Origin: Candidatus Gottesmanbacteria bacterium RBG_16_52_11
GTDB taxonomy: Bacteria > Patescibacteriota > Microgenomatia > UBA10105 > UBA927
Length of the DNA: 33,536 nucleotides
Reading direction: 5' to 3'
Assembly: GCA_001779095.1 (NCBI GenBank)
Contig: MFJD01000001.1
Span: 112,479-146,014, forward strand
The first letter of the stretch is position 1. Each line of letters begins with the position of its first letter. The notes beneath the pieces were generated by a model, which saw only the letters and a program-made list of their open reading frames with translations, did no database searches and was not told the origin of the DNA. The position numbers were made by a program, and so were the translations under genes. Below, one piece after another: positions 21,642 to 29,919 of the stretch.

Positions 21642-22229
21642 ATGATTGCCAAACTTAAGAACCTTTACCGCGGACTTCCTGAACGTAAGCCGTATCTTGA
21701 GTTCATTACGGCTTTCCTGACGATTCCGGTACTTCTGACCGTATTTATCGCCAACGTCCGCAGCCTACGTACTACATCGGCCGATATGCCGGTACCGTCT
21801 CCGACAGCTGCACCGGAGATTACGGTACTGCCGGTCCAGATCAAATCACAACCGGATTCCGGATGGTCCCCGGTTGCGGCAAATCCGACGGTAAAAACGG
21901 AAGAATGCATCCGGGAAGTCGGCCCGGTGGAAATCGTCAGTCCGGCAGAAGGGGAGACGGTCGAAGGCGACAGGGTGGATATCGACATATCATACAGTCA
22001 GGGTGACTACTGCAGTGCAGTCTGGTCATACAGAATCAGCGGCAGCTCCTGGTCCGAGTACGGAGACAAGTCAATCAGTCTGCTGGGGATATCTACCGGA
22101 CCAAAAACACTGGACCTGCGGATTAAAAGCTTGGCATCGGGAAATATCGTTTACCTGACCCGCAATTTTACCGTTGCCGGATCAGTGACGCCCACACCCG
22201 AAGGTTCGCCCTCGGCGTCACTCCGGTAG
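21642..22229 (+). CDS. Unknown single-pass protein with extracytoplasmic Ig-like domain
   Basis: I do not recognise a named family. The 195-residue protein has a cytoplasmic basic N-terminus, one membrane helix (about 21-40), a Pro/Thr linker and a beta-rich domain (about 90-180) that begins VEIVSPAEGETVEG. This opening resembles bacterial Ig-like domains that bind or space surface structures. Two Cys (EECIRE and DYCSAV) could form a disulfide. It ends with a short Pro/Thr/Ser tail. The ribosome site GAGGGGAA is close to the ATG. It stands alone between divergent and convergent neighbours. Confidence 0.65.
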   Translation: MIAKLKNLYRGLPERKPYLEFITAFLTIPVLLTVFIANVRSLRTTSADMPVPSPTAAPEITVLPVQIKSQPDSGWSPVAANPTVKTEECIREVGPVEIVSPAEGETVEGDRVDIDISYSQGDYCSAVWSYRISGSSWSEYGDKSISLLGISTGPKTLDLRIKSLASGNIVYLTRNFTVAGSVTPTPEGSPSASLR

Positions 22230-22267
22230 GCGTCACTTTCGGTTCCGTTAATCCGCTGAATTATTCC

Positions 22268-22825
22268 TTATCCGCTCCTGGCGCGCAATTTCCGGAAAAG
22301 TTCAGTTAACCGCTCTGGCGTATGGTTGGCATTGAGCCCGCTGGTATTAGGCAGGACCCAGATCCGGGTAAGACCGATGGTTTCCTGCTGTTGCCCGATG
22401 ACGGCTTCGGGCCTGGCAAATCCGGTGCGGTAAGCACCGATTCCCAGGACTGCCAGCCAGCGGGGTTCGTAGCGTCTGATTTTTTCAGTCAGAAGCTTGG
22501 AACCCATCCGCAGTTCATCGGCAGGAATTTCGGCAGCTGTCGCCGTTGCCCTTAACACCAGATTGGTGATGCCGTAACCGCGATTAAGTAGCTGCCGTTC
22601 GTCTTCGGGACGCAGCCTGCGGTCGGTGAATCCGGAGGCAAACAGTACCTGCCAGAAACGGTTAGCCGGATGGGCGAAATGGTGTCCGGCCCAGGCAGTA
22701 TAAAGACCGGGATTGATACCGGAGAATATGACCTTCAGGCCGCCGGCAATCACATCCGGTACGGTTTTTTCGGTAGCCCGTAGCAGTTCTTCCCTGGTCG
22801 GTGATTTTCTGTTTCTGTCGGCCAT
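22268..22825 (-). CDS. mug: Mismatch-specific uracil-DNA glycosylase (Mug/TDG family)
   Basis: The 185-residue enzyme shows the two diagnostic active-site loops: GINPG near residue 36, whose Asn activates water, and PNTSGLNAN near 158, the intercalation loop (usually NPSGLN). It also carries the AHPANRFW motif typical of the family. Mug removes uracil or thymine from G:U and G:T mismatches and acts on some alkylated bases, feeding base-excision repair in the cytoplasm. It is slightly longer than the E. coli enzyme because of an N-terminal extension of about 25 residues. A TATACT/TATACG cluster (22837-22847, reverse strand) is the likely promoter. Confidence 0.93.
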   Translation of the reverse strand: MADRNRKSPTREELLRATEKTVPDVIAGGLKVIFSGINPGLYTAWAGHHFAHPANRFWQVLFASGFTDRRLRPEDERQLLNRGYGITNLVLRATATAAEIPADELRMGSKLLTEKIRRYEPRWLAVLGIGAYRTGFARPEAVIGQQQETIGLTRIWVLPNTSGLNANHTPERLTELFRKLRARSG

Positions 22826-22953
22826 AAAAACTACACCGTATAGTATACATTTTCCTAATCGTAACGAAATCAGATACCGGACTGACCGGTTACCGTTTTA
22901 CGTTCTGTTCCTGTTGTGAGTGTTTACGTTTTCGGTTGAACCGGAACTTAGTA

Positions 22954-22959
22954 TATAAT
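22954..22959 (+). promoter_or_regulatory. -10 element upstream of the DUF457-like gene
   Basis: A perfect TATAAT. No -35 at normal spacing is evident. Transcription would start near 22966, leaving a leader of about 68 bases before the ATG at 23034, which has a GGAGG ribosome site. Confidence 0.45.
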
Positions 22960-23033
22960 TCACCTTTATCGGCGGAATTATAGTGCTTTAAACCGAAATG
23001 AACCTTGAAAAAAGAAAAGTTTGCGGAGGACGT

Positions 23034-23540
23034 ATGTCCGACCCCCTGTTCCATCTTGTTTTTTCCGGTGCAGTCGGGACTGCAGGACAATCCGGAATTG
23101 AATTTATTTCGCATGATCCGCTAATCAACTGCAAGTCGGCCGGCGGAAAAATCGCCTATAAAGCGGGTCAGTTCATATTTTGGGGGGTAATCGGCGGACT
23201 GGGAACTGATTCTGACCACCTGGTCAGTGTCGTCATGAAAGGTTTACCGGTTACTTATAACAATTTGGCTCTCTACGGGGGTAAGTGGGGACACGTTCCG
23301 CTACTTTTAGCTTGCCTGGCAGTTTTTCTGTGCACGGGGATTTTGTTCCTGAAAACACAATTTCGGCACGGTACGAAGCTGCCGACATCCGGAAGGCATT
23401 TTGCATTGAGTGCAGGATTATTATTTTCCGTTATGGCGCATCTGTCATCGGATTATTTGTTTTACTGCATCCGGGGCATATGCCGTCTCGAACCGTTAGG
23501 TTCTGATGCCGTGAAAATGCTGATTATGTTATTCCGCTGA
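23034..23540 (+). CDS. Probable DUF457/YdjM-like membrane protein
   Basis: The 168-residue protein has about four hydrophobic helices and a spread of conserved-looking acidic and His residues: LGTDSDH (about 56-62), WGHVPLLL and MAHLSSDYL. This layout resembles the DUF457 family, often annotated as membrane-bound metal-dependent hydrolases. The match is by pattern only. GCGGAGGACGT places the start at ATG 23034; the in-frame ATG at 22998 has no ribosome site. It is followed by a strong hairpin without a T-run. Confidence 0.5.
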   Translation: MSDPLFHLVFSGAVGTAGQSGIEFISHDPLINCKSAGGKIAYKAGQFIFWGVIGGLGTDSDHLVSVVMKGLPVTYNNLALYGGKWGHVPLLLACLAVFLCTGILFLKTQFRHGTKLPTSGRHFALSAGLLFSVMAHLSSDYLFYCIRGICRLEPLGSDAVKMLIMLFR

Positions 23541-23544
23541 CTAC

Positions 23545-23584
23545 CGGGGAGAGCCGGTTTCTGCCGTAAGGCTGGCTCTCCCCG
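23545..23584 (+). other. Strong 11-bp hairpin without a T-run
   Basis: CGGGGAGAGCC (23545-23555) pairs perfectly with GGCTCTCCCCG (23574-23584). The sequence after it (AATTATCC) is not a T-run. It may protect the 3' end of the upstream transcript or act as an inefficient terminator. Confidence 0.55.
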
Positions 23585-23650
23585 AATTATCCACACCCGG
23601 AAACAGTGTTCCGTCACATTGATCCCGCGCCGGTTGACCGACCGGACTGG

Positions 23651-23656
23651 TACAAT
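23651..23656 (+). promoter_or_regulatory. Extended -10 promoter (TGGTACAAT)
   Basis: TACAAT with TG one base upstream. The ATG at 23663 lies six bases after it, which predicts a leaderless transcript and favours 23663 over the ATG at 23657. Confidence 0.5.
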
Positions 23657-23662
23657 ATGGTT

Positions 23663-24259
23663 ATGAAATTCTCGCGCATACTGAACGTTATTTTTGCGCT
23701 GTGCCTGTTTCTCGGAGCTGCCGGTTATTACTTCTGGCAACGCGGCAGGGAGACTTTACCGCCACCGGCTGATAACGGCAGTACGGTTACCCCGTCCGTC
23801 CAACCCTACCGGAACGGGAGTTACGGATACGGGATCATGGTGCCTGCGTCCTGGCGTCAGTCGGAACCGGTACCGGAATTTCCGGGCCGGACGGTTTTTC
23901 AGGCTCCCGACGGGAGCACGTTTGAGATAACCGTCACCGAAGGATCATTTATATCACCGGAGCAGTTCCTCCTGGATTCGGACCGGATCAGCCGGACAGC
24001 TTACGAGGGCCAGCCTGCAAAGCGCATTCTGAACAGTGAGGCCACAGTTGCGGGCGGACTGAAGACGGTCAGACGGGATGAGGAATGGCTGGCTGCCGGT
24101 TTGACCGTAAAGGCAGCATACATAGTCAGGGATTCCTTGGTATATACAATTGTCGCTTTGCCGGCAGCTGACCGGACACAGGCCGCTGAATCCGAAACCG
24201 GAAAATATTTCAGTGATATACTTTCGGGTGTTACATTTACGGATATTTCGCCACCTTAA
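23663..24259 (+). CDS. Unknown exported protein with PsbP-like domain
   Basis: The 198-residue protein has an N-terminal membrane helix or uncleaved signal (about 6-23), a short Pro/Thr linker and a globular domain that opens with YGYGIMVPASW. The same opening, followed by a short strand-rich region and a hydrophobic YTIVALP strand, is seen in PsbP-like and DUF1795-like domains that often sit on bacterial surfaces. The function is unknown. No other gene is tightly linked. The reading of the start relies on the leaderless promoter. Confidence 0.6.
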   Translation: MKFSRILNVIFALCLFLGAAGYYFWQRGRETLPPPADNGSTVTPSVQPYRNGSYGYGIMVPASWRQSEPVPEFPGRTVFQAPDGSTFEITVTEGSFISPEQFLLDSDRISRTAYEGQPAKRILNSEATVAGGLKTVRRDEEWLAAGLTVKAAYIVRDSLVYTIVALPAADRTQAAESETGKYFSDILSGVTFTDISPP

Positions 24260-24416
24260 TCCGGCGGCAGAAATTTTGTGTTTTTCTTTCCGGCATGCTA
24301 TTCTGCCTGCGCTGCCGCAGGACGCTTCGGAAATTAATAATCCGGTTTCGGATCTGATAATCATTCCCGGGAATAGGGGACATAAACACTTAAAATGTCA
24401 GCAATTACCCGGAAAT

Positions 24417-24770
24417 ATGAAACGGATATTTATCATCGATGATAATGATGCAATCGTTGAGGCTCTGACATTTGCCCTGGAGGCTTACGGGTATGAAGTA
24501 AGGTCAATCCGTACCTGGAACGGTGTCCGCGGCGTTACCGGTACAGCGGTGCCGGATGTCATACTCCTTGATTTACTCCTTTCCGGTACGGACGGAAAAA
24601 AGGTAGCCCGCGAACTCAGGTCGGCAGCACGTACCCGGAATATTCCGATCATCATGCTGTCGGCGCACCCGGGCGGGAGGGATGCCGCGAAACAGGCCGG
24701 AGTTGACGGTTACCTGGCAAAGCCTTTCGACATACAGGAATTGACCGATAAGATTGAAGCAGTCTCCTGA
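24417..24770 (+). CDS. Single-domain response regulator (CheY-like)
   Basis: The 117-residue receiver has the acidic pair in FIIDDND, phosphoacceptor Asp52 (ILLDLLLSG), a conserved Ser (MLSAH) and Lys (LAKPF). No output domain follows, so it probably acts by protein contact, for example in a phosphorelay. No kinase gene is adjacent. ATG at 24417 is chosen because it gives the typical MKRIFIIDD start; much longer in-frame extensions run through the preceding gene's end and are unlikely. A TAAAAT at 24391-24396 may be the -10. Confidence 0.85.
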   Translation: MKRIFIIDDNDAIVEALTFALEAYGYEVRSIRTWNGVRGVTGTAVPDVILLDLLLSGTDGKKVARELRSAARTRNIPIIMLSAHPGGRDAAKQAGVDGYLAKPFDIQELTDKIEAVS

Positions 24771-24916
24771 AAACCACGAACCGGGCTGCTTCATAAACAT
24801 GTTTACCACAATTTAACTCCGCACTCCGGATTATCACTTTGTGCACCCTTACCGCTGACGGCAAATGAAATATTCCCGGATTATATTCATAATGGACCGG
24901 AGGCTGCTCCTTGCCT

Positions 24917-24922
24917 TACAAT
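24917..24922 (+). promoter_or_regulatory. -10 element of the EEP-family gene
   Basis: TACAAT lies six bases before the ATG at 24929, which predicts a leaderless transcript. The in-frame TTG at 24911 lies upstream of this -10 and is rejected as a start. Confidence 0.5.
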
Positions 24923-24928
24923 CGGCGT

Positions 24929-25750
24929 ATGTCTAGCGATCTGCATATTGTAACCCAGAACTGTTTTTACGGCCGGACGCTCAAGGGCATCTTATCGCTC
25001 ATATCAGCTACATGTGCCGATATCTACTGCCTGCAGGAAGTCACTTCGGAAGCATTTCTTCAGGCTATCAGACTGCGGACCGGATACCGGTACCTGATGT
25101 CATCAGCGGTCAAATCCCCGTTGCCCGGCGTCAGATTCCGCAACGCCGTCCTGACTAATTCGGACTGCCGGGAGCAGGGTGAAATCATCTGGAACCGGAA
25201 AGGCCGCAAGCGCAGCTATTTCGCCGGCAGGGCCTTCTGGGTCACGGTAATGACAGGGGGATCCCTGGTCAGAATCTACAACTGCCACCTGAATGTGACC
25301 GGCAACGGCATGACGGAAAGAAGGATCATGCTGACCGGTATCATCAGGCATGCGGATACCTTCCGCGGCCCGGTGATAATCTGCGGTGACATGAATACCG
25401 TGATTCCCGACCGGCACCGGTACCGCTTCGCCGTTTCCCTGATGCACCGGATTCCTGCTCCGCAACCGGAAATATACGGGAGATTTGCTGACCTGAATGA
25501 ACGGTATTATTTTTACGATACTGCTAAAAATTACGGATTTGAAGAAACTGCAGACCTCTCAGCTAATACCTGGCGCATGCCGCTGACTCAGCGGGAGGCT
25601 TTCGGTCTGAAACTTGACTGGATACTTTACCGGGGACTAGTGAAAATCCGGGGCAGAACCGGCGGTTGGATCGGAGATCATCGTGCCGTAATCGGCGAAT
25701 TTGCTATCCGGGATAACCAAAACACGAAACGGCGGGAAAACGGGAACTGA
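24929..25750 (+). CDS. Endonuclease/exonuclease/phosphatase (EEP) family protein
   Basis: The 273-residue protein shows the ordered EEP active-site motifs: TQNCFYG (metal-binding Asn), CLQEVT (Glu), YNCHLNV (His), CGDMNTV (Asp and Asn), KLDWILY (Asp) and GDHRAV (final Asp-His pair). The fold hydrolyses phosphodiester or phosphomonoester bonds; DNA, RNA, lipid phosphates or cyclic nucleotides are all possible substrates. No signal peptide is seen, so it is cytoplasmic. It is followed 22 bases later by the pterin dehydratase gene, which has its own promoter. Confidence 0.87.
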   Translation: MSSDLHIVTQNCFYGRTLKGILSLISATCADIYCLQEVTSEAFLQAIRLRTGYRYLMSSAVKSPLPGVRFRNAVLTNSDCREQGEIIWNRKGRKRSYFAGRAFWVTVMTGGSLVRIYNCHLNVTGNGMTERRIMLTGIIRHADTFRGPVIICGDMNTVIPDRHRYRFAVSLMHRIPAPQPEIYGRFADLNERYYFYDTAKNYGFEETADLSANTWRMPLTQREAFGLKLDWILYRGLVKIRGRTGGWIGDHRAVIGEFAIRDNQNTKRRENGN

Positions 25751-25761
25751 CAGTGACGATT

Positions 25762-25767
25762 TATAAT
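25762..25767 (+). promoter_or_regulatory. -10 element of the pterin dehydratase gene
   Basis: A perfect TATAAT lies five bases before the ATG at 25773. No Shine-Dalgarno is present, so a leaderless mRNA is predicted. Confidence 0.55.
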
Positions 25768-25772
25768 AAGGT

Positions 25773-26132
25773 ATGGATCTCACCCGGAAATCATGCGTTC
25801 CCTGCCGCGAAGGGGCGCCGGTACTTGAAGGAGAGGAACTGAACCGGTTTCTGACCCTGGTCAGTTCCGGCTGGAAACTGACTGACAGCGGCCGGAAATT
25901 AAAGTGCGATTTTAAATTCGGCAATTTCCGGACCGCTTTGGACTTCGTCAACCGGGTCGGGGAAATTGCCGAGGCCGAAGGTCATCATCCTGACATATCC
26001 ATTTATTCCTATAACCATGTCCGGCTGATACTGTATACGTATAAAATCGGCGGTCTTCATGAAAATGACTTCATACTGGCTGCAAAAATCGATGCTCTGA
26101 CCGGAGAGTTCACCGATCAGCCGCTCCGGTGA
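25773..26132 (+). CDS. 4a-hydroxytetrahydrobiopterin dehydratase (pterin carbinolamine dehydratase)
   Basis: The 119-residue enzyme carries the PCD signature EAEGHHPDISI with the catalytic His pair, then the YNHVRL and GGLHENDFILAAKID segments typical of the family. It dehydrates 4a-hydroxy-tetrahydropterin to restore the cofactor of aromatic amino acid hydroxylases. Many bacteria without such hydroxylases keep PCD, where it may help pterin or molybdopterin chemistry or bind a transcription factor. No hydroxylase gene is in the window. An N-terminal CVPCREG motif is shared with many bacterial members. Confidence 0.93.
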   Translation: MDLTRKSCVPCREGAPVLEGEELNRFLTLVSSGWKLTDSGRKLKCDFKFGNFRTALDFVNRVGEIAEAEGHHPDISIYSYNHVRLILYTYKIGGLHENDFILAAKIDALTGEFTDQPLR

Positions 26133-26165
26133 TTTTGCCGCACGGTCTGCCCCGACCGCAAAGGA

Positions 26166-26171
26166 TATAAT
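26166..26171 (+). promoter_or_regulatory. -10 element of the GT-C glycosyltransferase gene
   Basis: A perfect TATAAT lies 21 bases before the ATG at 26193, leaving a leader of about 15 bases with no obvious Shine-Dalgarno. Confidence 0.4.
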
Positions 26172-26192
26172 AGGTTTGCATCGGTGTTTTTT

Positions 26193-27842
26193 ATGAGCCG
26201 GAGATGGATTCTTATTCTGATTCTGGTGTTTGCCGGATTACTGCGGCTCTGGCGGCTGGATGCCGTTCCCGAAGGATTCCATGCCGATGAGGCCAGCTTC
26301 GGATACAATGCCTTTTCCCTTCTCAGAACCGGCCGCGACGAATACGGCAAACTCATGCCGCTGACACTTGAGTCATTCGGCGACCAGAAAGGCGCACTCT
26401 ATGCGTATCTGACCGTCCCCTTTATATCCGTATTCGGACTGACTCCTTTTGCCGTCCGGCTGCCGACAGCCTTAGCCGGAATCATCCTGGTCGGGCTTAT
26501 TTACGCCCTGGTGAACAAACTCAGTAAAAATGAAACACTTGCCCTGACTGCAGCCGCCCTGACGGCCGTATCGCCGGTTTCAGTTTCCCTGTCACGGGTA
26601 CAATCGGATCCGCTGGTGTCAGCCGGGCTGTTTTTCGCAGGCATGTACCTCCTCATCGTATGGTTCACATCGAAGCGACCGTTACATCTGGTATTATCTG
26701 CCGTTCTGGTACTGATGAGCATGATGACCTACCACGTAACGAAAGTAGCCTACCCGGTTTACGTATTGTCGTCACTGTTCTGGTACCGCGGCAGCCTGTC
26801 CGGCAGACAGAAATTCCTGACGTTTCTGGCGATGCTGGCCGTTACGGCCGTGGGCCTATACGTTACGGTTTCCTCCCCCGAACGGTTCCTCCAGCTTTCA
26901 TCAATCGGCGGAGCGCAGGCTTCCCTGCAGCTTGAATCCGAACACCTGGAGGACGGGGTCATGGATCTGCCGCCCTTGATAGCCCGGATGTTCCATAATA
27001 AAGTTACCGCAAATTCCGGAGTATTAATTGACAATTATGCGGCTTACTTCAGCCCGTCGCAGCTGTTTCTGCAGTCTGTTGAACCGCGCCGGGAGCGCAT
27101 CCCGGCTACCGGATTTTTACTGCTCACAGATGCGCCGTTTCTGCTGGCCGGGATCTACTTCATCATCAGGCGCAAAGCCACCTGGGGTTATCTGATGCTG
27201 TCGTGGATATTCCTGGGGACAGTCACGTTTGCCCCTTCCGGTCATGAGACACCCAACATTCACCGGTTTTTAATTTCACTTCTGCCGGTGTACGCGGTTG
27301 TCGCTTACGGTATTACCGGGATAATCCAGTCCTTCCGGCAAATCCGGCGGACAATCTCTGCCGGCATGGTAATAATTCTTTACGGGATAAATCTGGCATT
27401 TTTTTTGCACCAGCTGTTCATTCATCAGCCGGTTCATGAACCGTATTTCCGTGATTTTGCCTACCGCCCGCTCATCGGGAAACTAGTGTCAATCAGCGGT
27501 GACTATGATCTGATCGTATTCTCCAAAGCCAACGGCAATCCGTATATTCACTGGCTGTTCTGGACCGGGTACGACCCGGCGGCATACCAACATTCCGGTT
27601 CCCGGCGCGACCTCGATTACGTCCGGTTTGACAAGTTCTATTTCGTTCCGGAGGATTGTCCGTCCGAAGAAATTAAGTACTGGCCGATCAAGTCAGATCC
27701 TGCCGGTGCTGTGCTTTTTGTAAACCGCGGCAGCTGCGGTATCGGTCCGAACTCCCGGAAGCTGGATACAGTCAGTTGGCGTAACGGTTTGGAAGCGTTT
27801 CAGTTGGTCGGATATGTTGCCACGGCGTCGGCGCGGAGATAA
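26193..27842 (+). CDS. GT-C fold glycosyltransferase (ArnT/PMT-like, family 39 type)
   Basis: The 549-residue integral membrane protein starts with the RLWRLDAVPEGFHADEASFGYNA region split by a helix, where the DE pair (HADEA) is the predicted catalytic acid of the first extracytoplasmic loop. About 10-12 membrane helices follow, with an extracytoplasmic C-terminal part after residue 410. Enzymes of this type move sugars from a polyprenyl-phosphate donor to lipids or proteins on the outer face of the membrane. The acceptor cannot be read from sequence; surface proteins of this cell are candidates. ATG at 26193 is preferred over GTG at 26184. It stands as a single gene before the convergent LiaF-like pair. 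Confidence 0.87.
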   Translation: MSRRWILILILVFAGLLRLWRLDAVPEGFHADEASFGYNAFSLLRTGRDEYGKLMPLTLESFGDQKGALYAYLTVPFISVFGLTPFAVRLPTALAGIILVGLIYALVNKLSKNETLALTAAALTAVSPVSVSLSRVQSDPLVSAGLFFAGMYLLIVWFTSKRPLHLVLSAVLVLMSMMTYHVTKVAYPVYVLSSLFWYRGSLSGRQKFLTFLAMLAVTAVGLYVTVSSPERFLQLSSIGGAQASLQLESEHLEDGVMDLPPLIARMFHNKVTANSGVLIDNYAAYFSPSQLFLQSVEPRRERIPATGFLLLTDAPFLLAGIYFIIRRKATWGYLMLSWIFLGTVTFAPSGHETPNIHRFLISLLPVYAVVAYGITGIIQSFRQIRRTISAGMVIILYGINLAFFLHQLFIHQPVHEPYFRDFAYRPLIGKLVSISGDYDLIVFSKANGNPYIHWLFWTGYDPAAYQHSGSRRDLDYVRFDKFYFVPEDCPSEEIKYWPIKSDPAGAVLFVNRGSCGIGPNSRKLDTVSWRNGLEAFQLVGYVATASARR

Positions 27843-27884
27843 GCAGACATTTCTCTGCCGGAAGGGCCGGATTACCGCAGCGGC

Positions 27885-28391
27885 TTAATTGGTTATGGTA
27901 ACGCCGCCCAATACGGCCGCACCTTTAATGCGCAGCTGAATAATCCGTTTGGCAGGCGGGACGGTTTCGTTTTCAAATCCGCCGAGGATACCGACACCCT
28001 CAGACGAGACTGACCAATCCTTGGGAATTCTGACCTTAATGCTTCCCAGAACCGCCACCACGGAGATTTCAACGGTTTTCGTTCCGGCTTTGACTCCGGT
28101 TAGGTCCAGGTCGCCGCCCCCCAGTACGGTCACGATTTCTCCGCCGCGGAATGCCTCAGATTCCAGCTTTCTGCTGAAGCCGGAAAATACGTGGACTGAC
28201 CTGGTCGAGTCCTCGCGGATTACACTGGTGTCGATTTTTTCTGCAATTGGTTTGTCATCACCCGATAATACTTTGATTCCGAGCCAGATAATAAGAAGCG
28301 CCAAAAGGATTTTCAGGAACGGAAAGTCAAACAGGAAACTTAATCCGAGCAGGATGATGAACAATCCGGTTATGAACCTCATGGATTTCAT
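27885..28391 (-). CDS. LiaF-like protein (YvqF, C-terminal domain)
   Basis: The 168-residue protein has two N-terminal membrane helices (about 5-20 and 27-42) and a C-terminal beta-rich domain (about 65-168) with repeated VLGGG, VLGSIKV and GILGGF elements, characteristic of the LiaF/cell-wall-active-antibiotic-response domain. LiaF proteins damp the LiaRS envelope-stress system in Gram-positive bacteria. Here no LiaRS pair is adjacent, so a general envelope role is more likely. The start overlaps the stop of the upstream gene by four bases, showing translational coupling. Confidence 0.82.
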   Translation of the reverse strand: MKSMRFITGLFIILLGLSFLFDFPFLKILLALLIIWLGIKVLSGDDKPIAEKIDTSVIREDSTRSVHVFSGFSRKLESEAFRGGEIVTVLGGGDLDLTGVKAGTKTVEISVVAVLGSIKVRIPKDWSVSSEGVGILGGFENETVPPAKRIIQLRIKGAAVLGGVTITN

Positions 28392-28798
28392 GGTTTTTTA
28401 AGCATTGATTCTACGACACCGGTAAATTGTAGCATTTCCCGCGGCAGACCTTTAACCAAAGCAGGATTCCACCGGCCGGCCGTCAGTATGAATACGGTTC
28501 CGAAAACAAAGACCGATACCACCAGAAGTATCAGCCGGGACAGGGGTGAGTTTCCCAGCAGGGCATGGAGGCCTCCCAGAACCAATAGAAGCGGCCAGAA
28601 TGACAGTATGTCATTCCAGATTTCCCATGGCAGGACTCCGGTCGAATTATAAAGAAAAACAGCGCCCGAAAATATCAGGAGTATTCCCCAGATGGAGCTG
28701 CCGGCATCATGACTGTGCTTCATGCGGCTCACATTTTCACCCATCACGACTACTTCCGGATCACGGACAGAACCGGTATCAGGCTGGGGATGTTTCAT
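28388..28798 (-). CDS. Membrane protein with DUF5668/LiaI-like helices
   Basis: The 136-residue protein has a hydrophilic N-terminus of about 33 residues and then three hydrophobic segments (about 35-50, 66-80 and 86-105). The GILLIFSGAVFLYNSTG and FWPLLLVLGGLHALLG pattern matches the helix pair common to LiaI- and LiaF-like proteins. It is translationally coupled to the LiaF-like gene downstream and probably forms a complex with it. A TACGAT lies close upstream of the ATG and could be the -10 of a leaderless transcript. Confidence 0.78.
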   Translation of the reverse strand: MKHPQPDTGSVRDPEVVVMGENVSRMKHSHDAGSSIWGILLIFSGAVFLYNSTGVLPWEIWNDILSFWPLLLVLGGLHALLGNSPLSRLILLVVSVFVFGTVFILTAGRWNPALVKGLPREMLQFTGVVESMLKKP

Positions 28799-28952
28799 AC
28801 CTGTATCGTATGACGGCGCCCCGGGATTTTCAAGAGACCGGCCCGACGCAAGCGGTCATTAACCAGCCGCAACCGATAATATGCCTGCAACATACCTGAT
28901 TTCCCCCGTTCCCGCAAAAGGTCTATGATGTAAAAAGAAGGGGGGTGAAGGT

Positions 28953-29405
28953 ATGTCTCAAGGATGGAAAACACTCCGGTGGAGATTGATTTTCAGGGCA
29001 GGACTCCTGTATACGCTGGCGGCAATTCTGATCCGGCAGGCGGAAGCGTTTCTGACAATGCAGTTTTACATGAAACCGGAATATTTTGATGTCTGGAGTA
29101 AGCTGATGATGCCGGGCAAGGGTCCGCCGCCGGCTGAATTTTTCGTAATTTCGCTATTATTTACTTTCGTTTCCGGCGTCTTTCTGGCAGCGGTGTTTGA
29201 TCTGTTGCGGCCGGTAATGCCGAAAGAGTACTGGGACAGGGTACTTTGGTTTTCGTACCTGGTAATCGGATTCTGGTTTGTCCTGGCACATCTGCCGATG
29301 CTTCTGTTAATCAACGTGCCGTTCGGGCTGTGGATTGCCTGGGCCGGTACGATGATAATATTGTCGGTAATCGTGTCAGCGTTATTTGCCCGGATAATCC
29401 GCTGA
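28953..29405 (+). CDS. Unknown four-helix membrane protein
   Basis: The 150-residue protein has four predicted membrane helices (about 12-30, 60-82, 95-115 and 122-147) with short loops. No catalytic motif or family signature is recognised. The Shine-Dalgarno region (AAGGGGGGTGAAGG) is strong and decides the start at 28953. It is monocistronic as far as the sequence shows. Confidence 0.7.
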   Translation: MSQGWKTLRWRLIFRAGLLYTLAAILIRQAEAFLTMQFYMKPEYFDVWSKLMMPGKGPPPAEFFVISLLFTFVSGVFLAAVFDLLRPVMPKEYWDRVLWFSYLVIGFWFVLAHLPMLLLINVPFGLWIAWAGTMIILSVIVSALFARIIR

Positions 29406-29471
29406 AACGCGCTATTTTTTATCCGGATATGAACTTTTCCGGGCTACTTTACCTGTGGTGTTCATTGATGT

Positions 29472-29495
29472 ATATTAATATATTAATATATTAAT
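29472..29495 (+). repeat. Three tandem copies of the octamer ATATTAAT
   Basis: Three perfect tandem copies of an 8-bp AT-rich unit lie 15 bases before the VOC gene start, just before its GGAGG ribosome site. The sequence also reads as overlapping palindromes (TTAATATATTAA). It may carry the promoter, an operator or an unstable repeat that varies in copy number. Confidence 0.8.
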
Positions 29496-29510
29496 CCGGA
29501 GGTACCATAT

Positions 29511-29891
29511 ATGATCAAAGGTATTGAAACAGTACTGCTTTTCAGTTCTGATGCAAAGAAACTTGCGGCTTTTTACCGAAATGATGTCGGACTGAAGCAG
29601 ACATATGAAGCGGAAATGGGAGATGCCAACCTGTTCGGTTTTGAATGGAAAGGTTCTGCATCACTGTCGATTATGGACCACTCAGAGGTCAGAGGTAAGA
29701 ATAAAACGCCGGAGCGGTTTATGGTCAACTTCGAAGTCGACGATATCGAAAAGGAACTAAAGAGACTGCGCAGGGCTAAGGTCAGGATTATTACCGGACC
29801 GTACCATATTGAGGAGTACGGCCTGGTGGCTACCCTCGAGGATCCGGACGGCAACTATTTTCAGTTCGTGCAGACCCGTCCCGTGAAATGA
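29511..29891 (+). CDS. VOC superfamily (glyoxalase/bleomycin resistance) protein
   Basis: The 126-residue protein shows the paired beta-alpha-beta3 repeats of the VOC fold: ETVLLFSSDAKKLAAFYRND at the start of the first unit, and MVNFEVDDIEKELKRL then LEDPDGNYFQFVQ in the second. The DPDGN segment and the following Phe-rich strand are typical. Members act as metal-dependent lyases, dioxygenases or binding proteins for toxic compounds; the exact activity cannot be assigned. The ribosome site GGAGG fits the ATG at 29511. A perfect terminator follows. Confidence 0.88.
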   Translation: MIKGIETVLLFSSDAKKLAAFYRNDVGLKQTYEAEMGDANLFGFEWKGSASLSIMDHSEVRGKNKTPERFMVNFEVDDIEKELKRLRRAKVRIITGPYHIEEYGLVATLEDPDGNYFQFVQTRPVK

Positions 29892-29919
29892 CAGGGATGC
29901 GGTTGGATTTATCCAGCCA

